DNA of 64,000 nt from Gammaproteobacteria bacterium 45_16_T64 (GCA_002162955.1 MABD01000001.1:1-64000); one strand, 5' to 3'. Positions 17,998 through 27,814 are shown, counted from the first letter of the stretch. Notes: generated by a model not told the origin, from the sequence alone. Numbers and translations are program-made.

Positions 17998-20900
17998 ATC
18001 CTCAACCCGACGTACGAAAACTGAATGCATTAGAAAAAGTCATAGGATATTGTGCGAATAAGCCCGCTATTACGATAATACTCGTGTTGATCTTAGCGGG
18101 TTGGGGTTACAAGAGCTTTGTAGAAATTCCTCTTGATGCAATACCTGATCTGTCTGATACGCAGGTAATAATTCATACTCAGTGGTCAGGAAGGAGCCCT
18201 GATTTAGTCGAAGATCAAATTACTTACCCGCTAACCGCTGCGTTATTGTCGGTGCCGAATGTCAAATTTGTGCGTGGGCAGAGCTTTATGGGGTCTAGTT
18301 TTGTATACGTCATCTTCGAAGACGATACTGATATCTATTGGGCGCGCTCACGCGTCCTGGAGTATCTCAATAGCGCAGCGACACAGTTGCCTGAGGGGGT
18401 GCAACCGTCACTTGGGCCAGACGCTACAGGGGTGGGGTGGATTTTTCAGTATGCTCTGATAGACAAAACAGGACATCTAGACCTTTCTGAATTGAGGTCC
18501 TTACAAGATTTTAAGTTGCGCTATTGGCTCACCGCTGTTGAGGGAGTTGCAGAGGTTGCGTCGGTAGGTGGGTTCGTCAAAGAATATCAGGTAAAAATAG
18601 ACCCTCTTCGCGTCGCCCAACTCAATATACCTTTGCCCAATATTGTTGAAGCGATTAGACGTTCGAACAATGATATGGGGGGGCGAGTACTCGAAATTGC
18701 CGGCCATGAACACTTTATTCGAGGGCGGGGGTACCTTAAATCAAAAGTGGATCTAGAAACGGTAGTGATTGGTCTGGATAAGAATCATGTCCCCATTTTG
18801 TTATCCCAAGTCGCTGACATTACTTTAGGCCCGGCAATGCAAAGAGGATTAGCGGAGCTTGACGGAGAAGGGCAAGTGGTTGGTGGTATCGTGGTAATGA
18901 GATATGGAGAGAATGCGCTGAGTGTAATCAAGGATGTTAAACAACGAATAGCGGATATTCAGTCCGGTCTCCCGGATGGCGTAGAAATAGTCATAACTTA
19001 CGATCGTTCAGAGTTAATTCTGCGTGCGATAGACACGCTCAAAACAACGCTGATAGAAGAAATGGTTGTAGTTTCACTGATTATTTTTGTATTCCTGCTT
19101 CATGTTCGATCTGCGTTAGTCGCTTGCATTACATTACCCATTGCCATCTTGCTTGCGTTTATTCCGATGGCTCAGCAGGGATTGACCGCAAATATCATGT
19201 CGTTAGGTGGAATTGCGGTGGCGATAGGTGCCATGGTAGATGCTGCAGTTGTTATGGTGGACAATGTCCACAAACAATTGGAAAAAAGCCATAATGGTTG
19301 TACGCGTAAGGAAGTCATTGTCAGAGCGATGCAAGACGTTGGCCCCAGCATATTTTTCTCTCTTGTCATCATCACAGTGTCTTTTATCCCGGTATTTTCG
19401 TTAGAGGCGACAGAAGGCCGATTATTTAAGCCTTTAGCATTTACGAAAACCTACAGCATGGGGTTTGCAGCGCTCTTATCGATTACGTTAATTCCGGCGC
19501 TTGCAGTTCTGTTGATTCGAGGAAAGATCAATTCTGTAAAGAATCCGGTTAATCGTCTTCTAATAGCGCTTTTTCTTCCGATTATAAAGGCGTCTATTCG
19601 TGGACGTTGGGCAGTGGTCATTGCTGCATCTGTATTATTGGTTGTTACCCTACCTATAGCGAAAAAACTAGGTAGCGAATTTATGCCGCCGTTAAACGAA
19701 GGGAGTATCTTGTACATGCCTACAGCGCTGCCTGGTATGTCGATAACAGAAGCTGGGAAAGTGTTGCAGAATATGGATACGCAACTGAAGTCCTTTCCTG
19801 AAGTCGAGCATGTTTTTGGGAAAGTAGGGCGCTCCACTAGCGCGACAGATCCAGCACCACTTTCAATGGTTGAAACGGTGGTTACGCTCAAACCTAAAGA
19901 ACAGTGGCGCAAAGGGTTAACATGGGATGCGTTGATTGCAGAAATGGATGAAAAACTTCGCTACCCTGGCATGCCAAATATTTGGTGGATGCCAATTCAA
20001 ACGCGCACAGAAATGCTAACAACGGGTATCAGAAGCGCATTGGGTATTAAGGTATACGGGGACGATTTAGCGATCATTGAGGAGACCACCGTATCAATTG
20101 AAAAAGCGCTTCAGGAGGATAATCGAACGGCAACGTACACCCGTAGTGCATTTGCTGAGCGGCTTACAGGAGGCTACTTTCTCGATTTCGACATCAATAG
20201 AAGGGCAGCAGCGCGTTATGGTTTAAATGTCCAAGATATTGAAGATCATTTAGCAGCAGCGATTGGAGGAATACCGGCAACCACAGTACTCGAGGGACGA
20301 GAGCGTTACAACGTCAGCGTGCGCTATGCTAGGGAGTATCGTGATTCTGTTGATCGCCTGGAAGATATTCTTATTTCAACAAAAACGGGAGGGCAAATAC
20401 CAATTTCAGAAGTTGCTGACATTCGGTTTAGAACCGGCCCACCAATGATCCGAAACGAAGATGGACAGCTTGTGGGGTTTGTATTTGTAGATGCCAAGGG
20501 TGATTTGGGTATTGCCGATTATGTCGCCCTAGCAAAGCAAGTTATTGATGATCGTGTGGATATACCCAATGGGTATCGTGTGGGTTGGGCCGGTCAATTT
20601 CAATATTTCGAACGGGCAAAAGCAAAACTTATTTGGGTTATTCCCTCGACTCTATTTGCGGTATTCTTTCTACTGTACCTACATAGGGGAAAATTAAGTG
20701 ATGTTATATTTGTCTTGAGCGCAATGCCATTTGCGCTAATGGGATCAGTTTGGTTGCTGTACTTTCTGGATTTCCGCTTGAGCGTTGCTGTATGGGTAGG
20801 AATGATAGCAATGGCTGGCCTTGCCGCTGAAATGGGGCTGTTAATGCTGCATTACCTAGAGCAAGTAACGTCAGAATATTCGGAACAATACCCTAAGGGC

Positions 20901-21155
20901 AATCTTGAACATTTCCTTAACGCCGTTGCGGTTGGTGCCTCTCAACGAATCCGACCTATGCTTATGACGGGGTTAACTCTTGCGATTTCTCTTGTTCCCA
21001 TACTTATGAGTGATAGTACAGGAGCAGATGTAATGAAACGAATTGCCGCACCGATGGTAGGGGGGACTGCCTCTGTGTTAATTATCGTACTGTTTGTTTT
21101 TCCTGCTTTGTACGTGCTATGGAAGGTTCCAGGTTTAAAAATTGAACAAAACTAG
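17991..21155 (+). CDS. CusA-type heavy-metal RND efflux pump
   Basis: 1054 residues with the HME-RND layout: TM1, a large periplasmic loop, five more helices, a second loop and six helices. Conserved marks are IPLDAIPDLSDTQVI, the TM4 acidic stretch GAMVDAAVVMVDN, and ATEGRLFKPLAFTKT. The porter segment has Met-rich 'WWMPIQTRTEMLTTGIRS', which matches the Met-containing form of CusA/SilA rather than the Zn/Co/Cd (CzcA) type. Proton-driven export of Cu(I) or Ag(I) from periplasm and cytosol to the outside is therefore the likely role. The start ATG overlaps the end of the adaptor gene by 7 bp. Confidence 0.9.
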   Translation: MVNPQPDVRKLNALEKVIGYCANKPAITIILVLILAGWGYKSFVEIPLDAIPDLSDTQVIIHTQWSGRSPDLVEDQITYPLTAALLSVPNVKFVRGQSFMGSSFVYVIFEDDTDIYWARSRVLEYLNSAATQLPEGVQPSLGPDATGVGWIFQYALIDKTGHLDLSELRSLQDFKLRYWLTAVEGVAEVASVGGFVKEYQVKIDPLRVAQLNIPLPNIVEAIRRSNNDMGGRVLEIAGHEHFIRGRGYLKSKVDLETVVIGLDKNHVPILLSQVADITLGPAMQRGLAELDGEGQVVGGIVVMRYGENALSVIKDVKQRIADIQSGLPDGVEIVITYDRSELILRAIDTLKTTLIEEMVVVSLIIFVFLLHVRSALVACITLPIAILLAFIPMAQQGLTANIMSLGGIAVAIGAMVDAAVVMVDNVHKQLEKSHNGCTRKEVIVRAMQDVGPSIFFSLVIITVSFIPVFSLEATEGRLFKPLAFTKTYSMGFAALLSITLIPALAVLLIRGKINSVKNPVNRLLIALFLPIIKASIRGRWAVVIAASVLLVVTLPIAKKLGSEFMPPLNEGSILYMPTALPGMSITEAGKVLQNMDTQLKSFPEVEHVFGKVGRSTSATDPAPLSMVETVVTLKPKEQWRKGLTWDALIAEMDEKLRYPGMPNIWWMPIQTRTEMLTTGIRSALGIKVYGDDLAIIEETTVSIEKALQEDNRTATYTRSAFAERLTGGYFLDFDINRRAAARYGLNVQDIEDHLAAAIGGIPATTVLEGRERYNVSVRYAREYRDSVDRLEDILISTKTGGQIPISEVADIRFRTGPPMIRNEDGQLVGFVFVDAKGDLGIADYVALAKQVIDDRVDIPNGYRVGWAGQFQYFERAKAKLIWVIPSTLFAVFFLLYLHRGKLSDVIFVLSAMPFALMGSVWLLYFLDFRLSVAVWVGMIAMAGLAAEMGLLMLHYLEQVTSEYSEQYPKGNLEHFLNAVAVGASQRIRPMLMTGLTLAISLVPILMSDSTGADVMKRIAAPMVGGTASVLIIVLFVFPALYVLWKVPGLKIEQN

Positions 21156-21258
21156 GATTAAGGCATCTATAACTTTCGGTAGATCCATAGCATTGTGCTT
21201 GTATAGTATGATTATTTACTCAATCAAGGCATTAAAAATACATCAGGGTAGTTGACGA

Positions 21259-21471
21259 ATGAGCAGGATTGATGATGGTTTAGGGAGTGCACTCGATCGA
21301 TTTTCACGTTTCTGTGTTGAAGAGCATGCCAACAAGGAGATTATACGATATTGGAATGACCGAGTGCGTCAAAATGATTGTAGCGAGAATAGAACATGCC
21401 GAAAATTAGCATATGAATTGATTTATGCAGATGTCTTGGGCGAGGGGGCGGAACTGGAAACACAGTGGTAG
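21259..21471 (+). CDS. Possible small soluble protein of unknown function
   Basis: A 70-residue frame beginning ATGAGC, 103 bp downstream of the pump gene. The product is charged, with three Cys and no membrane segment or signal. Its last 49 bp overlap the convergent phosphatase gene. The upstream sequence offers only a weak ribosome binding site, so it may not be expressed. Nothing recognised. Confidence 0.3.
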   Translation: MSRIDDGLGSALDRFSRFCVEEHANKEIIRYWNDRVRQNDCSENRTCRKLAYELIYADVLGEGAELETQW

Positions 21472-22847
21472 CCCTTTTTGAGCACGATCAAAGTGACATC
21501 GTCTTGCGGGTGTTTTTGGAATACTTCTACATCTGACAATATATTCTCAACGATGCATTCGGCTGAGAGGTGGCTATATTCCAACAACTTTCGTTCCAGT
21601 CTGTCAATGCCATAGAATTTACCGATACAATTTTCCGCTTCTGTTATTCCATCGGTAAAGAGCATCGCGATATCACCAGGGTGAATGGGTATTGATATAT
21701 CGGTAAGGTGGTTTGCTAAATTGTCCGTTACGCCTATCCATGATCCGGGTACGAATATACTCTCTATCTCGTGCTCTTTCTTACGGTATAGAAGGATTTC
21801 TTGGTGAGAACCCGCCACAATCAGCTCATCAGGTAGAATAGATACAGCGGACAATGTGGCGTAGTGGGCACTGTTCATGCGCGAAAGGTTTTCCATAATT
21901 ACTGAGTTAACTAGTCCCAGGCTATGGGATGGTGTGCTGCCAGGATTGCTGCGAATGTAGGTCTGGATACTGGTTTGAATCATCATCATAATTAAGCCAG
22001 AATCAATGCCATGGCCTGATACATCACCGATAAACATCCACTCTCGATGCTGCTGAATCTTTGGGTCATATACATTGAAATGGTCGTAGTAATCCCCTCC
22101 GACTAAACTTGCAGGGACTGTCTGGCTAAACATTTCATAGTTTTCAATGATTCTAACGCCGGGTACTAGGGCAGTCTGTATTTTTTTCGCAACTTCCATT
22201 TCACCCCATAGCTCCTTTTTAGCTAACACCAATTCATTGGCGGTGTCCTCAAGTATCAGTCGTTGTTGAAATTCAGATAAAATTTGTCTGTGCCGAAATA
22301 CACTAAGACTTGCAACCACGAATATTGTTGAAATCAAAAAATACAAATTACTCCATAGCGTGTGTGGTTCATACGGCTGTGGATTGGCGACATTAACCCC
22401 CAAATATATCGACAGCATGATGATGCCATTAACAATAGAGCTTTTAGGTTTCCAAGGAACAAAGTTGAACGCAATAATGACAAGATTTAGTCCAGCATAG
22501 TAGCGGGAGTTAAATCCCCCGAGATCTACCGTCATCAACGTGATTATGCTACCCACATTTATCGTAAATAGATAACCGTGTAGCAAGGAAAATCCAGAGG
22601 GCTTAGAGTAATGTAGTACGGCAAGTTGTACTGCGATCATTAGTGTGCACAGTAGTCGGTACATACCGAAGCGGTCGCATAACCGATCATCTGACGTCGG
22701 TATGATAGCTAAATCTAAAAAATAGAAGAGGGGCACCAGAATGAAGGCCAGTGATAGCGCAAATTTAAGAGAGTTATGAGTTATCTCATTTAAGTGTTGC
22801 GTAAACTGATCGGAATGCTCACAGCGCTTAAGCGCAAGGCTCTCCAT
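21423..22847 (-). CDS. Membrane-anchored SpoIIE/RsbU-type PP2C phosphatase
   Basis: 474 residues from the ATG at 22847, which lies two bases after the stop of the STAS-like gene; a longer TTG-started frame to 22934 would overlap that gene by 85 bp. The N-terminal half has about six hydrophobic segments. A short coiled-coil linker (ILEDTANELVLAKKELWGEMEVAKKIQ) leads to the PP2C domain, which has metal-binding 'GGDYYDHF', 'IGDVSGHGIDSGL', 'AMLFTDGITEAEN' and 'DDVTLIVLK'. Such phosphatases dephosphorylate a STAS antagonist in partner switching. The two genes upstream encode exactly the predicted kinase and antagonist. The membrane part probably senses a signal; it is not a known sensor domain. 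Confidence 0.88.
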   Translation of the reverse strand: MESLALKRCEHSDQFTQHLNEITHNSLKFALSLAFILVPLFYFLDLAIIPTSDDRLCDRFGMYRLLCTLMIAVQLAVLHYSKPSGFSLLHGYLFTINVGSIITLMTVDLGGFNSRYYAGLNLVIIAFNFVPWKPKSSIVNGIIMLSIYLGVNVANPQPYEPHTLWSNLYFLISTIFVVASLSVFRHRQILSEFQQRLILEDTANELVLAKKELWGEMEVAKKIQTALVPGVRIIENYEMFSQTVPASLVGGDYYDHFNVYDPKIQQHREWMFIGDVSGHGIDSGLIMMMIQTSIQTYIRSNPGSTPSHSLGLVNSVIMENLSRMNSAHYATLSAVSILPDELIVAGSHQEILLYRKKEHEIESIFVPGSWIGVTDNLANHLTDISIPIHPGDIAMLFTDGITEAENCIGKFYGIDRLERKLLEYSHLSAECIVENILSDVEVFQKHPQDDVTLIVLKKGYHCVSSSAPSPKTSA

Positions 22848-22849
22848 AT

Positions 22850-23221
22850 TTAATGGGAGCTTATGCCGCAGATAGAAATCTCTTTCCCCGGTGTCTGAAG
22901 CGCTTTTAGCGCGTTGAAATTCAACCGTTGCCAACGACTGTCCTCATCGTATTGCAATACAACGTATTGTCCTGATTTTTTCGCTTCCGTTAACATCTTA
23001 ATAAGAGGACTAATGGATGACGAGTTCATCATGTCCATATTAACGAAGTTCATATGAATTGATAATGACGACTCACGAGCTATAGTGCAGCAACGATGCA
23101 GGATCGGTGAAATGAACTCGCCTGGATTTCGGGCATCACTTTTCCCCTGCCAGTTCACGAGTAGGATGTTGTGGTCCTTTTTTACCTCGATAATAAGACG
23201 ATTTTCCGTATAAGTAGTCAC
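22850..23221 (-). CDS. STAS-like anti-sigma-antagonist-type regulator (slr1659-like)
   Basis: A 123-residue protein with the alpha/beta pattern of SpoIIAA-like antagonists: strands around NILLVNWQG, 'SIHMNFVNMDMMNSSSISPLIKML' and 'YVVLQYD'. The Ser cluster in MNSSSI sits where STAS antagonists are phosphorylated. It is longer at the ends than classical STAS proteins and resembles the slr1659-type regulators that travel with a small HATPase protein and a PP2C phosphatase. It lies between exactly those two genes. The role inferred is the phospho-switch protein whose state is set by the neighbouring kinase and phosphatase; the final target is not visible. Confidence 0.72.
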   Translation of the reverse strand: MTTYTENRLIIEVKKDHNILLVNWQGKSDARNPGEFISPILHRCCTIARESSLSIHMNFVNMDMMNSSSISPLIKMLTEAKKSGQYVVLQYDEDSRWQRLNFNALKALQTPGKEISICGISSH

Positions 23222-23237
23222 TGGTGCAATTCCTTTT

Positions 23238-23723
23238 CTAGTGATTATGTATGGCGCTGAGTGTCACGTTATCATTGTCAACGATGGCGCTCAGTTCACA
23301 TTCGCCCTCATAAGCGATACGCGCGAGTCCTAGACCATTAATAAGTTTATCTTCACTTATGAGTTTTATGCGATTGACGTATGCTTCAAATGCATTATCA
23401 AATTCATTGATAGAGCTAACAGTTTTAGTTAGGTTGTGAATATAAGGGCTATTGGATGCCACTGGGTTCGATACGAGAACGCTGATCTTTTTAGGCAGAA
23501 CCTCTATGGTCAGATCAATAGTAGAAACTCCGGTTTTTCCAATGTAGGAGCCATACTTTATTGCGTTTTCTATTAGTTCGTTAATAACCATGGACATTGC
23601 TTCAATGGTGTCTTCAGCGAGGCATTGCGATGTTAAAAATCTATTAGCCGACTCTCTTGTGCTGGCAATATTTTGCCAGCTAGCTGCGATATCTCGATCG
23701 ATGTATAGTATAGGATCTGACAT
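23238..23723 (-). CDS. HATPase-type anti-sigma kinase-like regulator (slr1658-like)
   Basis: 161 residues from the ATG at 23723 (a TTG at 23741 would add six). The GHKL ATPase fold is visible: N box 'VINELIENAIKYG' and a G-box-like 'LINGLGLARIAYEG'. It lacks a His-containing dimerization domain, so it is not a two-component kinase. It fits the RsbW/SpoIIAB-like serine kinase role, acting on the STAS-like protein encoded 16 bp downstream. Neither candidate start has a strong ribosome binding site, which may mean translational coupling to the LuxR-family gene 38 bp upstream. Confidence 0.75.
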   Translation of the reverse strand: MSDPILYIDRDIAASWQNIASTRESANRFLTSQCLAEDTIEAMSMVINELIENAIKYGSYIGKTGVSTIDLTIEVLPKKISVLVSNPVASNSPYIHNLTKTVSSINEFDNAFEAYVNRIKLISEDKLINGLGLARIAYEGECELSAIVDNDNVTLSAIHNH

Positions 23724-23761
23724 TATTGTAATTTCGTTCAACTATGGTGGTTATCTATGTG

Positions 23762-26440
23762 TTAGGCAATATCTTCGCTTAATGTTCGGACGGCTTGGAT
23801 TCTACTCTTAACGCCAAGTTTACTATATATTTTATTAAGGTGTGTTTTTACTGTGCCAACGGAGATGAATACTTGTTCACTGATATCTTGATTGCTGAGG
23901 CCTAATGCGAGTAAATCCAATATCTGGTTTTCTCTCTTAGTCAACGATTCCAAAAGTGACGCGTTGGAAGGGCTGTTATCCGTAAATAGGTGCGCATTTG
24001 TAAAAGAAGAGTTTTGATATTCAAGTAGTAGCTTCTTAATATACTTGGAGGGGCCATAGCTGCGTGCTATGTCCGTTAGCATTGGGTAAAGGTCTTTTCC
24101 ATTTTCTATAAATGCACGGACATAACCAAACTCTTCGCCAAGTAATAACGCTTCCCGAAGTGATGAGATCGCTTTTGACTTGTCCCCCCTTTTATCTTGT
24201 AGTGATGCATTCAGTATCAATGCTGTAAAAACAGTCCAATCACGATTACTCGCTTCCCCAGAGTTTCGTATGACATCTATGATAGAGGCAGCCTCATCCA
24301 ATCGACCTTGTGATAATCTAATCCTTGCGATGAGCTTTCGCTCCTCTTCGTATTGGTATTCCTCTGTTTTTATGTTCTCTAAATCTGATGCTTGAATCAA
24401 TGCGCTTGCTAGGTCGAATTTTCCTTCCATCCATAAAAAGTTAGCGCGGATAAGATGAATAGGGCAATGTTGATAGCGATCAAGTGTTAATTGGTGCCCG
24501 GGAATGTCGACAACTTGATTGACACTCGTGTGGCACCGCTGAAAATCGTTATTTCTGACATGCTTCTGAGCTAGCATTATGTGGCCTAAGATACGCAGTT
24601 CACTTTGTGAATTAGACTGGATTAGCGCTTCAAAAGGTTTTCTACTCGCGGCCATAAGGTCTGTATCGTAGATTTCATGGGCCATCGAATGTGTCGCGTA
24701 CTCCACCAAATATTTTTGCATGGTCCATTCTGTTTCATTTGGCGATAGATAGTTTAATGCTTGTTGCCTAATAAACTTGGCTTTATCAAATGATCCAAGT
24801 CGATGACATGCCTTAATTAGTAGCGTGCTGCCTACACCGTAGGTGAATTCATTTTCTTCTAACTCAGCATATTGTATTGCTTTTTCAAAATATCTCTCTG
24901 CATCGAGAATACTACCTATATCTAAAGCAACAAGACCTTTCTGGAATTGTACAATGCTGTCTGTTTGATTTTTATCGCTACTGTTGGTCAGTTTTGAAAC
25001 ACTATCGATACTTTTTTGCCAAGTATTTAGATAGTTTTGCAGTATGTATACGCCCAATCGAAATCGTTGATGGTATTCTCGCCCGTATTTGTTTTCATAG
25101 GTCGCTTTTGCTTCCTCTAATTTTTTCTTTATGAGGCGTTCTTTATGAATCTCAAGGTAGCTTCCTGCTTCTAATAGCGTAAGAAGAGGGCTTTGGTAGT
25201 CCATGACAACATTAGATAGAAATTTCAGCTGCAGCCGAAGTGCGTCGATTCGGCCACATGCCAATAAATCTACACCCGTCTCCTCGATTATTCGCCTGAC
25301 GTTTTTCCAATCCTGAATGCTAGAGAGTAGATCCAACGACTCAATCTGCCTCCCGTTTTGTTCTAACCATTCGCAGGCCCTTGAAACCAGTGTCTTGCGA
25401 AGTTCCAGATTTAACTTTAGGAAGTGTTCTTGAAGGTGCTTACGAAATAGCTCATGAAAACGGTACCAATTACCCTCCAATGCATTAATAAAAAGCCCAT
25501 CACCGACTAATCGTTTTATATTATCTTTGGATTGGTCAGTGTCCAAAACCTTGTTGCACAGTTCGATATTGAATTGAGGTAAGAACGAAATCATTGTAAG
25601 AATATTAACGTCAGATTGTGGTAATTGTTCAAACACCTCTTCTAATAAGTAATCTCCGATATAACCGCTGTTTTCTGCCTGATTGTTAATTAGGCCTTGC
25701 ACATCGGAGTGATGGCTAATAGAAATTGCAGCGAGCTTTAGCCCTGCAATCCACCCTTCAGTCCAATGGTGCAACGCTTCAATTTCTTCTGAAGGAATAT
25801 CGAGTCCTAGGTTATCGTTTAGGAATGCTTTGGTTTTCGTTGCATCAAAACACAGTGACTTTGTCGTTATTTCTACAACCGTACCGTTCAGTTTTCTCTT
25901 TGGTATAGATAAACTCGGTGTGTTACGCGTGGTAATGACCACTGTTAGTAGATCTGATACGTAATCTAAGAAGTAACTTATTTGTTTATGGAGTTTCCTA
26001 TTTTCAATGCAATGAAAATCATCAAGAACCAGTAGTAACCGTTCCGATGTATTCATGTAGGAGTCATTGATCTGGCTAATCAGTCTAGGTAACGCGGTTG
26101 CTATGTCAACCCGATTATTTGTTAACGATTGTGTGAAGGTAGTATTGATTAAACCCCGCTGTTCATCGTCTACACCGGGGAGGGCGGAAATCAAATGAGT
26201 CCAAAAGCGAGAAGCTTCGTTGTCATGTTTGTCCAGTGAGAACCAACCAGTGCAATTGATTGTCCGCTTATCGTGTCTACTTATCCATTGTGAAGCCAGT
26301 GTACTCTTTCCATAGCCAGCTGGAGCGCAGATAACAACCAGTGATTTAGCGCTGGATAAATCAAATTCGTTTAAAAGTTCTACATGCTCTATATTCGGCC
26401 TCTCCAATCCTGGCGGTTGGAGTTTGTTATTTAATATCAT
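23762..26440 (-). CDS. MalT-like STAND-ATPase LuxR-family transcription regulator
   Basis: 892 residues. The N-terminal STAND NTPase has Walker A 'APAGYGKSTLASQW' (about 39-52) and Walker B 'LLLVLDDFHC' (about 135). A helical, TPR-like sensor region runs from about 350 to 810. A LuxR-type helix-turn-helix closes the protein ('LTKRENQILDLLALGLSNQDISEQVFISVGTVKTHLNKIYSKLG' region, about 828-885). MalT-like regulators bind ATP and an inducer, oligomerise and activate promoters. The gene leads an operon with the partner-switching trio, so its activity may be controlled by a free STAS-like protein or kinase instead of, or as well as, a sugar. That link is inference. Confidence 0.88.
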   Translation of the reverse strand: MILNNKLQPPGLERPNIEHVELLNEFDLSSAKSLVVICAPAGYGKSTLASQWISRHDKRTINCTGWFSLDKHDNEASRFWTHLISALPGVDDEQRGLINTTFTQSLTNNRVDIATALPRLISQINDSYMNTSERLLLVLDDFHCIENRKLHKQISYFLDYVSDLLTVVITTRNTPSLSIPKRKLNGTVVEITTKSLCFDATKTKAFLNDNLGLDIPSEEIEALHHWTEGWIAGLKLAAISISHHSDVQGLINNQAENSGYIGDYLLEEVFEQLPQSDVNILTMISFLPQFNIELCNKVLDTDQSKDNIKRLVGDGLFINALEGNWYRFHELFRKHLQEHFLKLNLELRKTLVSRACEWLEQNGRQIESLDLLSSIQDWKNVRRIIEETGVDLLACGRIDALRLQLKFLSNVVMDYQSPLLTLLEAGSYLEIHKERLIKKKLEEAKATYENKYGREYHQRFRLGVYILQNYLNTWQKSIDSVSKLTNSSDKNQTDSIVQFQKGLVALDIGSILDAERYFEKAIQYAELEENEFTYGVGSTLLIKACHRLGSFDKAKFIRQQALNYLSPNETEWTMQKYLVEYATHSMAHEIYDTDLMAASRKPFEALIQSNSQSELRILGHIMLAQKHVRNNDFQRCHTSVNQVVDIPGHQLTLDRYQHCPIHLIRANFLWMEGKFDLASALIQASDLENIKTEEYQYEEERKLIARIRLSQGRLDEAASIIDVIRNSGEASNRDWTVFTALILNASLQDKRGDKSKAISSLREALLLGEEFGYVRAFIENGKDLYPMLTDIARSYGPSKYIKKLLLEYQNSSFTNAHLFTDNSPSNASLLESLTKRENQILDLLALGLSNQDISEQVFISVGTVKTHLNKIYSKLGVKSRIQAVRTLSEDIA

Positions 26441-26619
26441 ATTGACTACTACAGTTTATAGTGTGCAAAATACAACCTAATTAACAGGTATGTTCGGTCA
26501 ATCTGCAGGTATATGCTATCTACGTCGCAGAAGAACGATTTCGAGTATGTTCTCACCAAAATTAATATCGTTCCAGATAATTTTTATTATGCTCGCCTGA
26601 CTCAGGAGTTTTGGCAATT

Positions 26620-27291
26620 ATGCAACCACAGGACGACCCTTTTATCGTGCCGGAGTGCAAAGAAGAAATAGTAATACTGTATCAAGATAAGGAAATATTG
26701 CTCATCAATAAACCAACTGGTTTATTGAGCCTCTCTGGAAAGCACCCGTTAAATAAAGATTCTGTTCACTATCGACTGGTGAAAGATTTCCCAACCGCAA
26801 CTATTGTGCACCGATTAGATTTTGGTACGTCGGGTATAATGATCGTTGCACTTAATAAAGTAGCGAATGGAATAATTACTAAACAGTTTCAAGCGCGAAC
26901 GATAACCAAGACCTATACCGCTGTACTGTATGGGCTGGTAGAAAATAAAAATGGGATTATAGATGTTCCAATCATCAAAGATTCAGAAAATTTTCCATTG
27001 CAAAAAGTGTGCTTTACCGATGGCAAACCTGCGCTTACACACTACCAGGTCGTAACACGCTCTAAGGATTTGATGTCAACACGCGTGTTATTTAGCCCAA
27101 TAACAGGGCGAACACACCAACTGAGAATACACAGCATGCAGTTTGGGCACCCTATCCTCGGGTGTGATCTATATGCTAGTGATATCGCCTTTTCAATGTC
27201 CGACCGGCTGATGCTGCACGCAACAAGCATTGACTTTGACCACCCGACAACAGGTGAGAGGGTGTTCGGACAGTGCCCCTGTCCATTTTGA
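26620..27291 (+). CDS. RluA-family RNA pseudouridine synthase
   Basis: 223 residues from the ATG at 26620, 11 bases after an AGGAG ribosome binding site; a TTG at 26611 is too close to it. The catalytic motif is HRLDFGTSGIMIVA (Asp nucleophile), preceded by 'LLINKPTGLLSLSG' and followed by the RluA-type 'ITGRTHQLRIHSMQFGHPILGCDLY'. There is no S4 domain. Size and motifs match the RluA/TruC-like enzymes that isomerise uridine in rRNA or tRNA. The exact site modified cannot be deduced. It is transcribed away from the MalT-like regulator across a 179-bp gap. Confidence 0.85.
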   Translation: MQPQDDPFIVPECKEEIVILYQDKEILLINKPTGLLSLSGKHPLNKDSVHYRLVKDFPTATIVHRLDFGTSGIMIVALNKVANGIITKQFQARTITKTYTAVLYGLVENKNGIIDVPIIKDSENFPLQKVCFTDGKPALTHYQVVTRSKDLMSTRVLFSPITGRTHQLRIHSMQFGHPILGCDLYASDIAFSMSDRLMLHATSIDFDHPTTGERVFGQCPCPF

Positions 27292-27430
27292 TTAAATATT
27301 AAGCTAAAAATATTAGGGTTGTGGCTAGTGTGAACTATTTATCGGGCCTAATTCGAAATTTACTTGTAGAATTATCAACCTGTTGAGAATATTCTCTGCC
27401 GAAAGATGATTGATTAGAGTGAATACTGTT

Positions 27431-27772
27431 ATGAAACAACCCGATTGGGTAACAGATGACGCTTCCTGGAGGAAGCATTGTCGTAGGGTTACAGGCCGTA
27501 CAAGTGATTTGATCGAAGGAAAAGTAAGCATAGTCACTGGTGCCCGTGAGATAGGGAAACTGGCGTTCTGGCTAAGGGCTAGCGAAGACGTAGATTTTAT
27601 GACATTTGCACAGATCAATGAGGAAGCAAAAGACCTACCCATCGACAAAGACCGTCAGCGATGGCCTGGCCAAGAGAAAGAGGAAGAAGATAGAAAAATA
27701 GCGGCGGTAGATGAGAAGTGGCGTGAAAAAGCAGTAGCGGCTGCTACATCGTTAAGTAGTAAATACCAATAG
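27431..27772 (+). CDS. Small protein, possibly DUF2489 family
   Basis: 113 residues from the ATG at 27431 (alternative TTG or GTG starts up to 27410). It is a soluble, charged, mostly helical protein with 'WRKHCRRVTGRTSDLIEGKVSIVTGAREIGKLAFWL', a pattern that recalls DUF2489 proteins: a helix, then an Arg/Ala-Arg motif and a late charged helix. It has no signal peptide in this frame. An 11-bp perfect stem follows the stop. Function unknown. Confidence 0.5.
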   Translation: MKQPDWVTDDASWRKHCRRVTGRTSDLIEGKVSIVTGAREIGKLAFWLRASEDVDFMTFAQINEEAKDLPIDKDRQRWPGQEKEEEDRKIAAVDEKWREKAVAAATSLSSKYQ

Positions 27773-27777
27773 TAAAC

Positions 27778-27814
27778 AGTACTAAACGCTATGGGCCTCC
27801 TAACGTTTAGTACT
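27778..27814. terminator. Bidirectional terminator-like hairpin
   Basis: An 11-bp perfect inverted repeat (27778-27788 with 27804-27814) sits between two convergent genes ending at 27772 and 27826. There is no long T-tract, but the placement fits a shared terminator. Confidence 0.65.

Noticed and set aside
23762-26440. Maltose regulon (malT with mal genes)
   Set aside because: The protein has the MalT-like layout, but no maltose transport or amylomaltase genes are near; the neighbours are a partner-switching trio.
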